Shown here piece by piece: positions 1-7,915 of a DNA stretch of 64,000 nt. Source of the DNA: M3007 sp044224705 (GTDB lineage: Bacteria > Bacteroidota > Bacteroidia > Chitinophagales > Saprospiraceae); contig JBGAJY010000004.1 in NCBI GenBank assembly GCA_044224705.1, positions 1 through 64,000 on the forward strand, in the 5' to 3' direction. The position numbers and the translations under genes were made by a program. The stretch's first letter is position 1. Each line of letters starts with the position of its first letter. The notes beneath the pieces are model-generated. The model saw only the letters and a program-made list of their open reading frames with translations, made no database searches and was not told where the DNA came from.

Positions 1-33
1 GGCTTTTACCGGAACAATGCGAACGCACGTCTC

Positions 34-1023
34 TTATTGCGCCAGAATATGGGCCATGCGCAGCAAATCCTTGTTCAGGGTTTTGGGTTTGGAAATGGCC
101 TCGTCAAATGGCGTGAACGCCACTGCGTTGTTGCGGATACCGAGCATGACGCCGGATTTCCCTTCCATCATGGCTTCCACGGCCGTAAAACCGAGGATGC
201 TGGCCAGCACCCGGTCGAATGCGGAAGGCGAGCCGCCGCGCTGCAGGTGACCGATCACAGTCACCTTGATGTCGTCGTAGAAGTCGATTTTATCCTCCAC
301 CTGCTTGGCGATGTCGTACACCGTGCCCATGTGGTTGCCCTCGGCTACGATCACGATACTGAACAGTTTGGAGCGTTTGGCGCCGCGCTTCAGCAGTTTC
401 ACGAGGTCGTCGATGTTCGATTCTTCTTCAGGAATGAGCACGCCGCCGGCACCGCCGGCGATGGCGGTGTGCAGGGCGATAAAACCCGAATTGCGCCCCA
501 TCACCTCCACGAAAAACAGCCGGTTGTGCGAGTCGGCCGTGTCGCGGATCTTGTCCACCGCCTGCACGGCCGTGTTGAGCGCCGTGTCGAAGCCGACGGT
601 GAAATCGGTGCCGAAGAGGTCGTTGTCGATGGTACCCGGAATACCGAGCACGGGGATGTCGGGGTATTCCTTCATGAATTGTTTGGCGCCGGTGAAAGTA
701 CCGTTGCCGCCGATCGCGATGAGCCCGTCGATGTCGTTGTCGATGAGGTTTTCATACGCCTGTTTGCGGCCTTCGGGCGTCATAAAGCGCTGGCTGCGAG
801 CGGTTTTGAGCACTGTGCCTCCGCGGTGAATGATGTTGCTCACGTCGGAGGTTTCCAGCCGGCGGATGTCGCCGTTGATCATGCCTTCGTAGCCTCGAAG
901 GACGCCGTAAATATGAAGGTCGTTATTGATGGCATTGCGCACAATGGCCCGAATGGCCGCATTCATACCCGGTGCGTCGCCGCCGGAAGTGAACACCGCA
1001 ATGCGTTTGATATCTTTTGCCAT
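34..1023 (-). CDS. pfkA: ATP-dependent 6-phosphofructokinase
   Basis: Phosphorylates fructose 6-phosphate to fructose 1,6-bisphosphate, the committed step of glycolysis, in the cytoplasm. The 329-aa length is normal for a bacterial PfkA. Visible motifs are TSGGDAPGMNAAIR (about residues 12-25, ATP site), GGNG (105-108), catalytic TIDND (131-135) and MGR (175-177). Gly at 108 follows the ATP-using rather than the PPi-using pattern. The usual GGDG Asp is Asn here (residue 107), which is odd because that Asp helps hold Mg. It lies 6 nt downstream of a sugar-kinase gene and is probably co-transcribed with it from the promoter near 1930-1957. Family assignment is secure. Confidence 0.95.
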   Translation of the reverse strand: MAKDIKRIAVFTSGGDAPGMNAAIRAIVRNAINNDLHIYGVLRGYEGMINGDIRRLETSDVSNIIHRGGTVLKTARSQRFMTPEGRKQAYENLIDNDIDGLIAIGGNGTFTGAKQFMKEYPDIPVLGIPGTIDNDLFGTDFTVGFDTALNTAVQAVDKIRDTADSHNRLFFVEVMGRNSGFIALHTAIAGGAGGVLIPEEESNIDDLVKLLKRGAKRSKLFSIVIVAEGNHMGTVYDIAKQVEDKIDFYDDIKVTVIGHLQRGGSPSAFDRVLASILGFTAVEAMMEGKSGVMLGIRNNAVAFTPFDEAISKPKTLNKDLLRMAHILAQ

Positions 1024-1029
1024 GGAAAT

Positions 1030-1875
1030 TTACTCGATTGGACTGATGTGAAAATCGGCCAGCGGATAAATGGGTTTTCGCACCACCACGCCCGGTTTCA
1101 TCCGGCGTTCTTCGAGGCATTTGAATAAAATGTCCTGAAAATGGTAGGCAATGGAGCCGACAAAATTGATCGGCACGTGCTGATAGCCGCCGTATTTGAT
1201 GACGTGGCGGTCCAAAAATTCGCCCAGTGAATTGGCCACCAGGGTTTTTACAAATGGATGCGCCATGTTTTCACCCAAAAACTGGGTGAAAGTAGCCAGG
1301 TACGAGTTGGCGCCCTTTTCATAGATGCGGTCCTTGATCTCGTCCGGGCCTTCCGGATGGGCGGCGTTGAAAGCCGCGTTCAGGTCAGTGGGCAGTTCGC
1401 GGTAGTACCAGGCGCGCAACAACGCTTTGCCGAGGTGGGTGCCGCTGCCTTCGTCGCCGATAAGCCATCCGAGCGAAGGAACATTGTCCAGAATTTGTTC
1501 GCCGTCGTAATAACAGCTGTTGGAGCCGGTGCCCAGGATGCAGGCAATGCCTGCTTCATGGCCACAGGTGGCGCGCGCGGCGCCCAGCAGATCGTGCCAT
1601 ACGGATATTTTGGCTTTGGGGAAAACAGCGCGCAAGGCTGCGGCAATCATTTCGCCGCGCTCCTCGTCATGCACGCCGGTGCCGTAAAACCACACCTGTT
1701 CCACTTCTTGGGGTTTGAGGCGCGGGACCAGTTGTTCTTCCAAAATCGCTTTGATTTCGGCTGTCGAGTGGAAAAACGGGTTGAACCCGACGGTATTTTC
1801 CAACTGCTGGTCGCGATGGCCGCGCACCAGTAACCAGTCGCATTTGGTAGAGCCGCAATCGGCAACGATAACCAT
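1030..1875 (-). CDS. BadF/BadG-type N-acetylglucosamine kinase-like ATPase
   Basis: Likely a cytoplasmic sugar kinase of the ASKHA fold (BadF/BadG/BcrA/BcrD family); in related bacteria such proteins phosphorylate N-acetylglucosamine recovered from cell walls. The protein is 281 aa with phosphate-1 motif DCGSTKCDW (6-14), LGTGSNS (114-120) and GDEGSG (140-145). The ATG at 1875 is chosen because it gives the canonical VADCGST start; a longer frame opens at 1950 but runs through a promoter. It is 6 nt upstream of pfkA, so the pair looks like a sugar-phosphorylation operon. Exact substrate is inferred. Confidence 0.82.
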   Translation of the reverse strand: MVIVADCGSTKCDWLLVRGHRDQQLENTVGFNPFFHSTAEIKAILEEQLVPRLKPQEVEQVWFYGTGVHDEERGEMIAAALRAVFPKAKISVWHDLLGAARATCGHEAGIACILGTGSNSCYYDGEQILDNVPSLGWLIGDEGSGTHLGKALLRAWYYRELPTDLNAAFNAAHPEGPDEIKDRIYEKGANSYLATFTQFLGENMAHPFVKTLVANSLGEFLDRHVIKYGGYQHVPINFVGSIAYHFQDILFKCLEERRMKPGVVVRKPIYPLADFHISPIE

Positions 1876-1928
1876 AAGACGGTATAAATTAATAGAGTGT
1901 AAAAAATACACCAAGATTCCTAATGCCG

Positions 1929-1957
1929 CAAAAATAGGCTTTTCCGGCAAAAATCAA
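1929..1957 (-). promoter_or_regulatory. Bacteroidota-type promoter for the sugar kinase-pfkA pair
   Basis: On the minus strand TTG (1957-1955), 18 nt, then TATTTTTG (1936-1929) matches the Bacteroidota -33/-7 pattern TTTG...TAnnTTTG. It would start transcription about 45-50 nt before the ATG at 1875. Confidence 0.6.
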
Positions 1958-2097
1958 GGTTGTTCCGTGTTTACGTGCAGTTGAATTCCAAAAGTTATTT
2001 TTGTTTAAAAAAAAGATCGCTGTTGCATTTTAAAAACATTTTGTTTTACTTTGTCCCGGAAAAACAATTTTGCCTTTCAAATTCAACTTTACGGACC

Positions 2098-2919
2098 ATG
2101 GCACATTTGCATGACACCCAAACATTTTACAGCGGGAAGCACACCATAGCCGTCGACAATGAGCAACATCGCACGGAACCTATGCTTTGGAAACTGGCTT
2201 TGCTCGCTGCATTTGCCTACCTCGTATGGAGCGATCAGCCGCTGGTCGTTTTCAGCGATGCCGCAAGTTTGACAATTGAATCCGGTACTGCACAAAATGA
2301 AGGCTTTCTTTCGCGCTGGCTGGGGCCAGGAAGCGACAAGCAGACTGCCCGCCCGGTCAAAGCCCAGGTCGTTATCGAACCCGGTGAGGTGAACAACGCC
2401 GCCTTCGCCATGGATCCCGGTTTTGCCCAACGCAACAGCGTCGGCAACCGGGAAGCCGACGAGCACCTCGAAAAGTGCCGCCTGTATGTGGAGCGTTTTG
2501 CCCCGGTAGCCATGGCCGAAATGCGAAAATTCGGCATACCGGCCAGCATCACCCTGGCGCAAGCTTTACTGGAATCCAACGCCGGCGAAAGCAAACTGGT
2601 CAAAACCGCTAACAATCATTTTGGCATCAAATGCACCGCCCAACACTGTAAAAAAGGCCACTGCGTGAATTACGCCGACGATTCGCACAAAGATTTCTTT
2701 GTCAAATACGCCAATGCCTGGGGCAGTTTCCGGGCCCACAGCCAGAACCTCCACGACAAAAAGCGCTATTCCTTTTTATTCGAACTGTCGCCGACCGATT
2801 ACCGGGGTTGGGCACGGGGCCTTGCCCAGGCTGGCTATGCCACGGATAAAAAATACGGCGCCAAACTCGTCGCGCTCATCGAGCGGATGGATCTCAACCG
2901 ATTCGACGCACTTCCCTGA
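2098..2919 (+). CDS. Membrane-anchored glucosaminidase (GH73-like)
   Basis: Likely cleaves peptidoglycan at N-acetylglucosamine linkages, remodelling the wall from the periplasmic side. The protein is 273 aa from the ATG at 2098. A hydrophobic segment at about 29-46 would anchor it, a linker follows, and the glucosaminidase domain spans about 133-270. The catalytic Glu sits in LLESNAGES (E159), followed by NNHFGIKC. A frame extending back to 1960 is AT-rich and not protein-like, so the later ATG is preferred. It is convergent with secG and shares the palindromic terminator at 2948-2985. Domain assignment is firm; the biological role is inferred. Confidence 0.82.
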   Translation: MAHLHDTQTFYSGKHTIAVDNEQHRTEPMLWKLALLAAFAYLVWSDQPLVVFSDAASLTIESGTAQNEGFLSRWLGPGSDKQTARPVKAQVVIEPGEVNNAAFAMDPGFAQRNSVGNREADEHLEKCRLYVERFAPVAMAEMRKFGIPASITLAQALLESNAGESKLVKTANNHFGIKCTAQHCKKGHCVNYADDSHKDFFVKYANAWGSFRAHSQNLHDKKRYSFLFELSPTDYRGWARGLAQAGYATDKKYGAKLVALIERMDLNRFDALP

Positions 2920-2947
2920 ACCTCAAAAACACAAGTCAGAAAACACA

Positions 2948-2985
2948 AAAAGCCCTTTCCAAACGATCGTTTGGAAAGGGCTTTT
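2948..2985. terminator. Perfect palindromic bidirectional terminator
   Basis: A 38-nt perfect palindrome centred between 2966 and 2967, with A-rich left and T-rich right edges, lies between the convergent glucosaminidase and secG genes. The arms are AAAAGCCCTTTCCAAACGA and its complement, so it can serve both directions. Confidence 0.88.
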
Positions 2986-3002
2986 GCGTGTTCGGCGCAA
3001 TT

Positions 3003-3275
3003 TTACTGTTCCGTCTGAAGCGGAATGTCGGCAGGGGTAATACTGCCACCAGTGCCTACGACCAGCGCTGCTGCTACGCAAAGTACCAGCAAAGCCGTGG
3101 CGAGCACCCAGGTTGCTTTTTCAATGAAGTCGGTGGAACGGGCGGCTCCAAACAGCTGCTGGGCCTGGCCGCCGAAATTCGGGTCAATACCGCCGCCTTT
3201 GGGATTCTGGATCAGCACGGCCAACATCAGCAGTGCGCTCACAAGGGCAATCAATACCGAAAGGGTGGATAACAT
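3003..3275 (-). CDS. secG: Preprotein translocase subunit SecG
   Basis: Small inner-membrane subunit that assists SecYEG protein export. The 90-aa protein has two membrane helices (about 4-24 and 55-78) with the family motif LIQNPKGGG between them and FGGQAQQLFGAARSTDF before the second helix. It follows the 268-aa gene by 6 nt. The order lptE, TPR-like gene, secG is common in Bacteroidota, often followed by groES/groEL, which are absent here. The gene ends at the palindromic terminator. Confidence 0.95.
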   Translation of the reverse strand: MLSTLSVLIALVSALLMLAVLIQNPKGGGIDPNFGGQAQQLFGAARSTDFIEKATWVLATALLVLCVAAALVVGTGGSITPADIPLQTEQ

Positions 3276-3281
3276 TGTCGT

Positions 3282-4088
3282 TTACTTTTTAAGTTTGTCA
3301 ATTTCGGCCGCAAAGTAATCGCTTTTTTCCGGGAACGCCAAGCACAAGCGTTCATACATCACAATTGCACGCTCCCGGTGTCCCTGTGCGGCAAACAATC
3401 GCGCCATAGTTTCAGAGACGACTTCTTCTTTTGGCGTCACACTGCGTTCAGCCAGGGATTGGGCGGCCTTCACGGTTTCCCCTGTCTGGGCTGGTTCCAC
3501 CGGCGAAAAAGCGCGGGGCGACTGTTCTTGTTTTTCTCTGCGAGGCCGCACAGGCATGCTCGGCAGGTTGAACTGATCGAGCCACTGGTCAAAACGAAGC
3601 ATTCCTGGCTGGTCGTTTTTGTCATCGGTCGCCTCATCAACCCGGGAGTCATTTATTGGGTGCTCATCTTCTGCTGGCGGCCGATTTTCATGCGCAGGCT
3701 CGTCCATGCTCCCCGCATCCGGCAAGGGCACCGACAATCGAGCTGTCGGAGCCGTATCGGGTTCAGCCTCGCGAGCCAGGGGCGCACGGGCTTCCAGTTC
3801 ACGCTGAACCGCATCGATCGCGCGCAGCTCGAGCACTTCTTCCACGATGCCAACTCGTTGCGGCGCAATCAGGTGAAACAACTGGGGGCGGTGCAGACTG
3901 TGGGCGGCAGCGGCGGCCAGGGTGCGTTCGAACTCAGGGTGATGGTCCTGCCGGGCTTTCAAGGCAAGCAAATAATGCAGATTGTGCGCATAGGGATAAG
4001 CCAATGCGAGCGTCTTCAATTCCTGGTAGGAAATGGTCGCCAGCAAATCGGGGTCGCCCAGCATTTTCAAAAAGCGCTCCTGAGTCAT
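3282..4088 (-). CDS. Conserved protein with C-terminal TPR-like helix pair
   Basis: 268 aa of no known enzymatic family. The N-terminal third (about 1-110) is helical and Leu/Ala-rich. The middle (about 115-215) is acidic and Pro/Glu/Asp-rich and probably disordered. The end, ETMARLFAAQGHRERAIVMY and the residues after it, resembles one TPR repeat. There is no signal peptide or membrane helix. It sits between lptE and secG in a co-directional cluster concerned with the cell envelope and export, so a scaffold role near those functions is plausible but unproven. The start ATG is only 5 nt after an inverted tandem-repeat element (4094-4198). Confidence 0.72.
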   Translation of the reverse strand: MTQERFLKMLGDPDLLATISYQELKTLALAYPYAHNLHYLLALKARQDHHPEFERTLAAAAAHSLHRPQLFHLIAPQRVGIVEEVLELRAIDAVQRELEARAPLAREAEPDTAPTARLSVPLPDAGSMDEPAHENRPPAEDEHPINDSRVDEATDDKNDQPGMLRFDQWLDQFNLPSMPVRPRREKQEQSPRAFSPVEPAQTGETVKAAQSLAERSVTPKEEVVSETMARLFAAQGHRERAIVMYERLCLAFPEKSDYFAAEIDKLKK

Positions 4089-4093
4089 TTGCT

Positions 4094-4198
4094 AAGGGTT
4101 GAGAAGATGGTTGAGGGGTTGAGATGGTTGAGGGGTTGAGAGCGCCGTTTCCCTTTTTCTCAACTCCCTCAACCGTCTCAACCTCCCCAACCCCTCAT
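4094..4198. repeat. Inverted short-tandem-repeat element, word GGTTGAG
   Basis: The plus strand has repeated GGTTGAG words (4094-4142), a loop of about 16 nt, then CTCAACC words (4159-4198) as a degenerate inverted copy. On the coding (minus) strand it starts immediately after the lptE stop codon (4201-4199) and ends 5 nt before the next ATG (4088). The transcript would fold into a long imperfect hairpin that fills the whole intergenic gap. No ORF lies in the loop. Confidence 0.85.
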
Positions 4199-4729
4199 TT
4201 ACCAATTATTGAAAGCCGCATTAAATACGTCTTCCAGCAATTGGGGATTGATTTCGCTGATCAGCCGGTCCTGGATGCTCAAAAGGTCCTGATCGTTGCC
4301 GAATTCAGCAAAGAAACTGAAATCCTTCGGATTGGTCCAGCTGCGTTTTTCGTCCTTGTTATTGGTCAAAGTTACGGAAATACGGATTTCGAGCCGGTTT
4401 CGGGCTACTACTTCGCCGGGTTTGGGCGCAATGGGTACGACGTTGTACCCAGTCACCTGGCCACTGAATTCCAAATCCGGATTGTCTTGCTGCAAACGCA
4501 GGCGGGTCTCCGTGCGGATCTTTTGTTTCAGCAATTCAGTGAACTCAATGGCATAGGTAGGCGGGGCCGCAGGCGCCACATTGTCAAATGTTTGAATAAA
4601 AAAAGTCTGGTCGTTCGGGTCAATGGAAATTCCCTTGAACGAATAACAGCCCAGGCAAAAAGCAAGGGCTCCAACCAGCAATGAAACGGCAAAAAATAGA
4701 TTTTGACCAGTCAGTATGCGCATAATCAC
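4199..4729 (-). CDS. lptE: LptE-family outer-membrane assembly lipoprotein
   Basis: Probable lipoprotein partner of LptD in placing lipopolysaccharide in the outer membrane. The 176-aa protein has an N-terminal hydrophobic segment and a lipobox ending at Cys28 (FCLGC), followed by YSFKGISI, a typical start of Bacteroidota LptE proteins. The mature part carries the conserved stretch with NLQ-poor beta strands and NRLEIRISVT. An alternative start at Met3 is possible. It lies 60 nt downstream of guaA and upstream of the TPR-like gene and secG. Confidence 0.82.
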   Translation of the reverse strand: MIMRILTGQNLFFAVSLLVGALAFCLGCYSFKGISIDPNDQTFFIQTFDNVAPAAPPTYAIEFTELLKQKIRTETRLRLQQDNPDLEFSGQVTGYNVVPIAPKPGEVVARNRLEIRISVTLTNNKDEKRSWTNPKDFSFFAEFGNDQDLLSIQDRLISEINPQLLEDVFNAAFNNW

Positions 4730-4789
4730 CTGAATTTGAGAGAAAACGCCCGAATCTTCCGTTTCGATGCGCTACAGGAAGTTTGATAA

Positions 4790-6328
4790 TCACTCCCACT
4801 CGATCGTGGCCGGCGGTTTGGTCGAAATATCGAACACCACGCGGTTGATCCCACGCACCTGGTTGATGATTTCGCTCGATACCTCGGCCAGAAAATCATA
4901 GGGCAAACGGCTCCATTCGGCGGTCATGCCATCGGTCGAATTGACGGCCCGGAGCGCAACGGCCTGTTCGTAAGTACGCTCGTCGCCCATGACGCCGACC
5001 GACAGGATCGGCAGCAAAATGGTGCCGGCCTGCCAAACCTGGTCATAAAGCCCGTGTTCCTTCAATTTGCCAATGTACACCGCGTCGGCTTCCTGCAGCA
5101 AACGCACTTTTTCCGGGGTGATATCGCCCAGGATACGGATGCCCAGGCCAGGCCCCGGAAACGGATGCCGGCTCAGGATATGTTCCGGTACCCCCATTTC
5201 GCGGCCCACCCGGCGCACCTCGTCCTTGAACAGCATGCGCAAAGGCTCCACAATTTTCAGTTTGAGTTTTTCGGGCAAGCCGCCCACATTGTGGTGACTC
5301 TTGATGGTGACCGAAGGGCCATGAACGCTGACCGACTCGATCACGTCCGGGTAAATGGTGCCCTGACCGAGCCAGCCGCATTCCGGATGCGCCTCCGATT
5401 CGTCTTCAAAAACTTCTATGAACAGGCGTCCGATGATCTTTCGCTTTTGCTCCGGATCACTCACTCCTTTGAGCGCATCGTAAAAACGATTTTTCGCATC
5501 GACACCTTCCACATTGAGGCCCATGCCCTGGTAGGAGGCCAACACTTCGCTGAATTCATTTTTGCGCAGCAATCCGTTATCGATGAAGAAGCAAAACAGC
5601 TGGTCTCCGATAGCCTGATGCAGCAAGGAGGCCGCTACAGTGGAGTCGACGCCGCCGGAAAGCGCCATGATCACCTTGTCCTTGCCGATTTGCTGACGCA
5701 GATCGGACACGGTTTGCTCCACAAAATGCGCCGGCGTCCAATCGCCGCTGCAGCCGCAAACTCCAAGCACAAAATTTTTCAGGATGTGAAAGCCTTCGAG
5801 GGTATGGTACACTTCCGGGTGGAACTGAATGCCGTACAGTGCTTGCGCGAAAGCGCCTTTTTTGCCCCTGAAGGCCGCAATCGGGATGCTGTCGGTGTGA
5901 CCGAGCGCTTCCAGATTGTCCGGCAAACGAAGGATAGTGTCGCTATGGCTCATCCAGACCTGCGTTCGGGGTGTAATTCCGTGGAAAAAGGGATCGGCTG
6001 TGTCATTTTGCAGCAAAGCAGCTTTGCCGTATTCCCGCTTGGACGATTTGCCCACTTCGCCGCCGTAGAAATCAGCGGTCAACTGAGCGCCGTAACAAAT
6101 CCCGAGCATGGGTCGCTGACCGGCAATCTGATCAAGATCGATGCGCAGCGCATCGGGTTGTTTGACCGAAAAAGGGCTGCCGGAAAGAATCACACCGCGC
6201 ACGTCGGGTGTGAGGGCAGGCATTTTGTTAAAAGGAACGATTTCGCAAAAGACATTCATTTCGCGCACCCGCCGGGCGATCAGTTGGGTGTATTGCGAGC
6301 CAAAATCGAGGATAAGTATTTTTTCCAT
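4790..6328 (-). CDS. guaA: GMP synthase (glutamine-hydrolysing)
   Basis: Converts XMP to GMP using ATP and ammonia released from glutamine; last step of guanine nucleotide synthesis. 512 aa, the normal length. The N-terminal class I amidotransferase has the nucleophile in GICYGAQ (C78) and the HPE motif in GIQFHPEVYHT. The ATP-pyrophosphatase P-loop is ALSGGVDST (about 222-230). The dimerisation domain ends in the usual KPPATIEWE. It follows the GNAT gene by 31 nt, suggesting co-transcription. Confidence 0.97.
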   Translation of the reverse strand: MEKILILDFGSQYTQLIARRVREMNVFCEIVPFNKMPALTPDVRGVILSGSPFSVKQPDALRIDLDQIAGQRPMLGICYGAQLTADFYGGEVGKSSKREYGKAALLQNDTADPFFHGITPRTQVWMSHSDTILRLPDNLEALGHTDSIPIAAFRGKKGAFAQALYGIQFHPEVYHTLEGFHILKNFVLGVCGCSGDWTPAHFVEQTVSDLRQQIGKDKVIMALSGGVDSTVAASLLHQAIGDQLFCFFIDNGLLRKNEFSEVLASYQGMGLNVEGVDAKNRFYDALKGVSDPEQKRKIIGRLFIEVFEDESEAHPECGWLGQGTIYPDVIESVSVHGPSVTIKSHHNVGGLPEKLKLKIVEPLRMLFKDEVRRVGREMGVPEHILSRHPFPGPGLGIRILGDITPEKVRLLQEADAVYIGKLKEHGLYDQVWQAGTILLPILSVGVMGDERTYEQAVALRAVNSTDGMTAEWSRLPYDFLAEVSSEIINQVRGINRVVFDISTKPPATIEWE

Positions 6329-6359
6329 CAGGGAAAATTTGATGCTGAATTTTTGATAT

Positions 6360-6869
6360 TCAAGAGGTTTTGGAAACGCTCCACCAAATCGTGTCGCCGT
6401 TTTCCGAGGTGATCTGAAATCCGTTTTTCTTCAGAATATTATTCGAAGCCGCGTTGTTTTTTTCGGTCTCACCGAGCACGTATTCTACCCCGGGCTGAGT
6501 AAAAGCCCACCGGAGCATCGCGCCGACGGCTTCGGTCATATAGCCTTTGCCGCGGTGGTTGGGAAGTGTACCATAGCCGATCTCGATTTCGCCGCGTTCA
6601 TTGGGAGGGCCTTTAAAACAAAGGTCGCCCACGAGGCAGGGCGCCGATTTCAGGATAATGGTCCACAGGGTAAAATAAAACCTCGAGTGCCGCCGTCCAT
6701 CGACGTTGGGCATAATGGATTTTTCGAAAGCTTCGATCAGGTCGGGGGAAAGTTCCAGCCGGGCGGGCGGCAGGCCGAGTCCGGCTTCGAGCGAGCCGTC
6801 GTTCCGGAGGTATTGGAAGAGTTGCGGCCGGGTGAGCGGCTTCAGCAAGAGTCGGTCGGTTTCCAACAT
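6360..6869 (-). CDS. RimJ/RimL-type GNAT N-acetyltransferase
   Basis: Predicted cytoplasmic acetyl-CoA-dependent acetyltransferase. 169 aa beginning LETDRLLLKPL, the classic start of the RimJ/RimL branch; the acetyl-CoA loop lies at IGYGTLPNHRGKGYMTEA, and the C-terminal ENNAASNNILKKNGF matches the family's last helix. The target is unknown. It heads the minus-strand cluster ending in secG. The -7 promoter element at 6884-6877 is so close to the ATG that the mRNA may have almost no leader. Confidence 0.85.
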   Translation of the reverse strand: MLETDRLLLKPLTRPQLFQYLRNDGSLEAGLGLPPARLELSPDLIEAFEKSIMPNVDGRRHSRFYFTLWTIILKSAPCLVGDLCFKGPPNERGEIEIGYGTLPNHRGKGYMTEAVGAMLRWAFTQPGVEYVLGETEKNNAASNNILKKNGFQITSENGDTIWWSVSKTS

Positions 6870-6876
6870 CAGGCCG

Positions 6877-6884
6877 CAAAAGTA
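6877..6884 (-). promoter_or_regulatory. -7 element (TACTTTTG) for the GNAT-guaA-lptE cluster
   Basis: TACTTTTG on the minus strand fits TAnnTTTG exactly. A clear -33 TTTG is not seen. Transcription would begin within a few nt of the ATG at 6869. Confidence 0.5.
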
Positions 6885-6990
6885 CGTTGAAAAAACGGCA
6901 GTGCTGCACCAGGCCCAAAGATGAAACGCAACAAAACGCCAAATTTTTTAACAGCGCAGCAGGCGTATTTCGCTTCAATTTAAAACGATG

Positions 6991-7023
6991 TTTGGTTTTT
7001 CGGGATTTCTGTGCGTACATTTG
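6991..7023 (+). promoter_or_regulatory. Bacteroidota-type promoter for rpsP
   Basis: TTTG at 6991-6994, 21 nt, then TACATTTG at 7016-7023. This is a full match to the Bacteroidota vegetative promoter pattern, about 75 nt before the rpsP start. Confidence 0.7.
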
Positions 7024-7035
7024 CGCCCTCGAAAA

Positions 7036-7065
7036 GCCCGGCGTTACTGAGGTAAGGCACCGGGC
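7036..7065 (+). promoter_or_regulatory. Leader hairpin upstream of rpsP
   Basis: GCCCGG (7036-7041) pairs with CCGGGC (7060-7065) and TTAC (7044-7047) with GTAA (7052-7055) around a TGAG loop. It lies between the promoter and the rpsP ATG, so it could affect mRNA stability or S16 synthesis. No known leader family is claimed. Confidence 0.45.
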
Positions 7066-7101
7066 GAGATCCTATCTCTTCACTAATTTTCAATTTTCAA
7101 C

Positions 7102-7797
7102 ATGGCAGTCAAACTTCGCCTGCAACGCAAAGGCCGCAAAAAAGCGCCGTTTTACCACATTGTAGTCGCCGACGCCCGTTCGCCCCGCGACGGCCGTTTC
7201 ATCGAAAAAATCGGCACCTACAATCCCCTTACCGTTCCCGCTACCATCGAACTGGACCGCGACAGCGCCTATGACTGGCTCATGAAAGGCGCCCAGCCAA
7301 CCGATACCGTCAACGCCATTTTGCGCTTCAAAGGCGTTTTGTTGAAAAAACACCTCCAGTTAGGCGTTGCCAAAGGCGCAATCACCCAGGAGCAGGCCGA
7401 CGAACGACTGAACACCTGGGCGGAAGAAAAAGAATCCCGCATCAAGGCACGTCAAACCGCTACCGCCAAGCAAAAACTCGAATTCCAGGCTGCTGTCGAC
7501 GGCAAACCGAAAGCCGCCAAGCCGAAACCCGTCGTGGAAGCCGCTCCTGTCGCTGAAGAAACGGCTCCCGCCGCTGACGACAATGTCGAATCGGTGAGCA
7601 TCGCCGAAGAAGCCGCCACAGTTGCAGAAGCCACAGCCGAAGCGATCGCCGAATCCACCATCCCGGCGGTGGAAGAAGTTGCCGAAGCAGCTGCTCCGGA
7701 GGCTACGGCCGATAACGCCGAATCGGTGTCGATCGAAGAACCGGCTGCCGAAGCACCCGAAACGGCTACGACCGAAGAAAATACCACCGAATCCTGA
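7102..7797 (+). CDS. rpsP: 30S ribosomal protein S16 with long acidic tail
   Basis: Component of the small ribosomal subunit. The first 85 or so residues are canonical S16 (MAVKLRLQRKGRKKAPFYHI, then DARSPRDGRFIEKIGTYNP). The protein is 231 aa because about 120 residues of Ala/Glu/Pro-rich, acidic sequence (from about 115) follow the core. Extended S16 tails are seen in other Bacteroidota, and this one is probably disordered. The gene stands alone rather than beside rimM, trmD and rplS; rplS is at 29793. A hairpin at 7851-7887 follows. Confidence 0.96.
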   Translation: MAVKLRLQRKGRKKAPFYHIVVADARSPRDGRFIEKIGTYNPLTVPATIELDRDSAYDWLMKGAQPTDTVNAILRFKGVLLKKHLQLGVAKGAITQEQADERLNTWAEEKESRIKARQTATAKQKLEFQAAVDGKPKAAKPKPVVEAAPVAEETAPAADDNVESVSIAEEAATVAEATAEAIAESTIPAVEEVAEAAAPEATADNAESVSIEEPAAEAPETATTEENTTES

Positions 7798-7850
7798 TTT
7801 TTCTCCCCGGCAGAAGTTGTTACTTTTGCCTCGCTCTTATACCGCATTTC

Positions 7851-7887
7851 AGACCTGGCAAAGCCCTTTGGTGGTTTTGCCAGGTCT
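7851..7887 (+). terminator. Hairpin after rpsP, in the leader of the next gene
   Basis: AGACCTGGCAAA (7851-7862) pairs with TTTGCCAGGTCT (7876-7887) around a 13-nt loop, followed by TTCTTTAAAA. It looks like an rpsP terminator. However, a -7 element TACTTTTG lies upstream of it (7821-7828), so the next gene's own mRNA would also carry this hairpin. Confidence 0.65.
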
Positions 7888-7915
7888 TTCTTTAAAACTT
7901 TCAACGCTCCTACCG

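Noticed and set aside
1960..2097. N-terminal extension of the glucosaminidase
   Set aside because: AT-rich leader with a non-protein-like sequence; the ATG at 2098 gives a better start.
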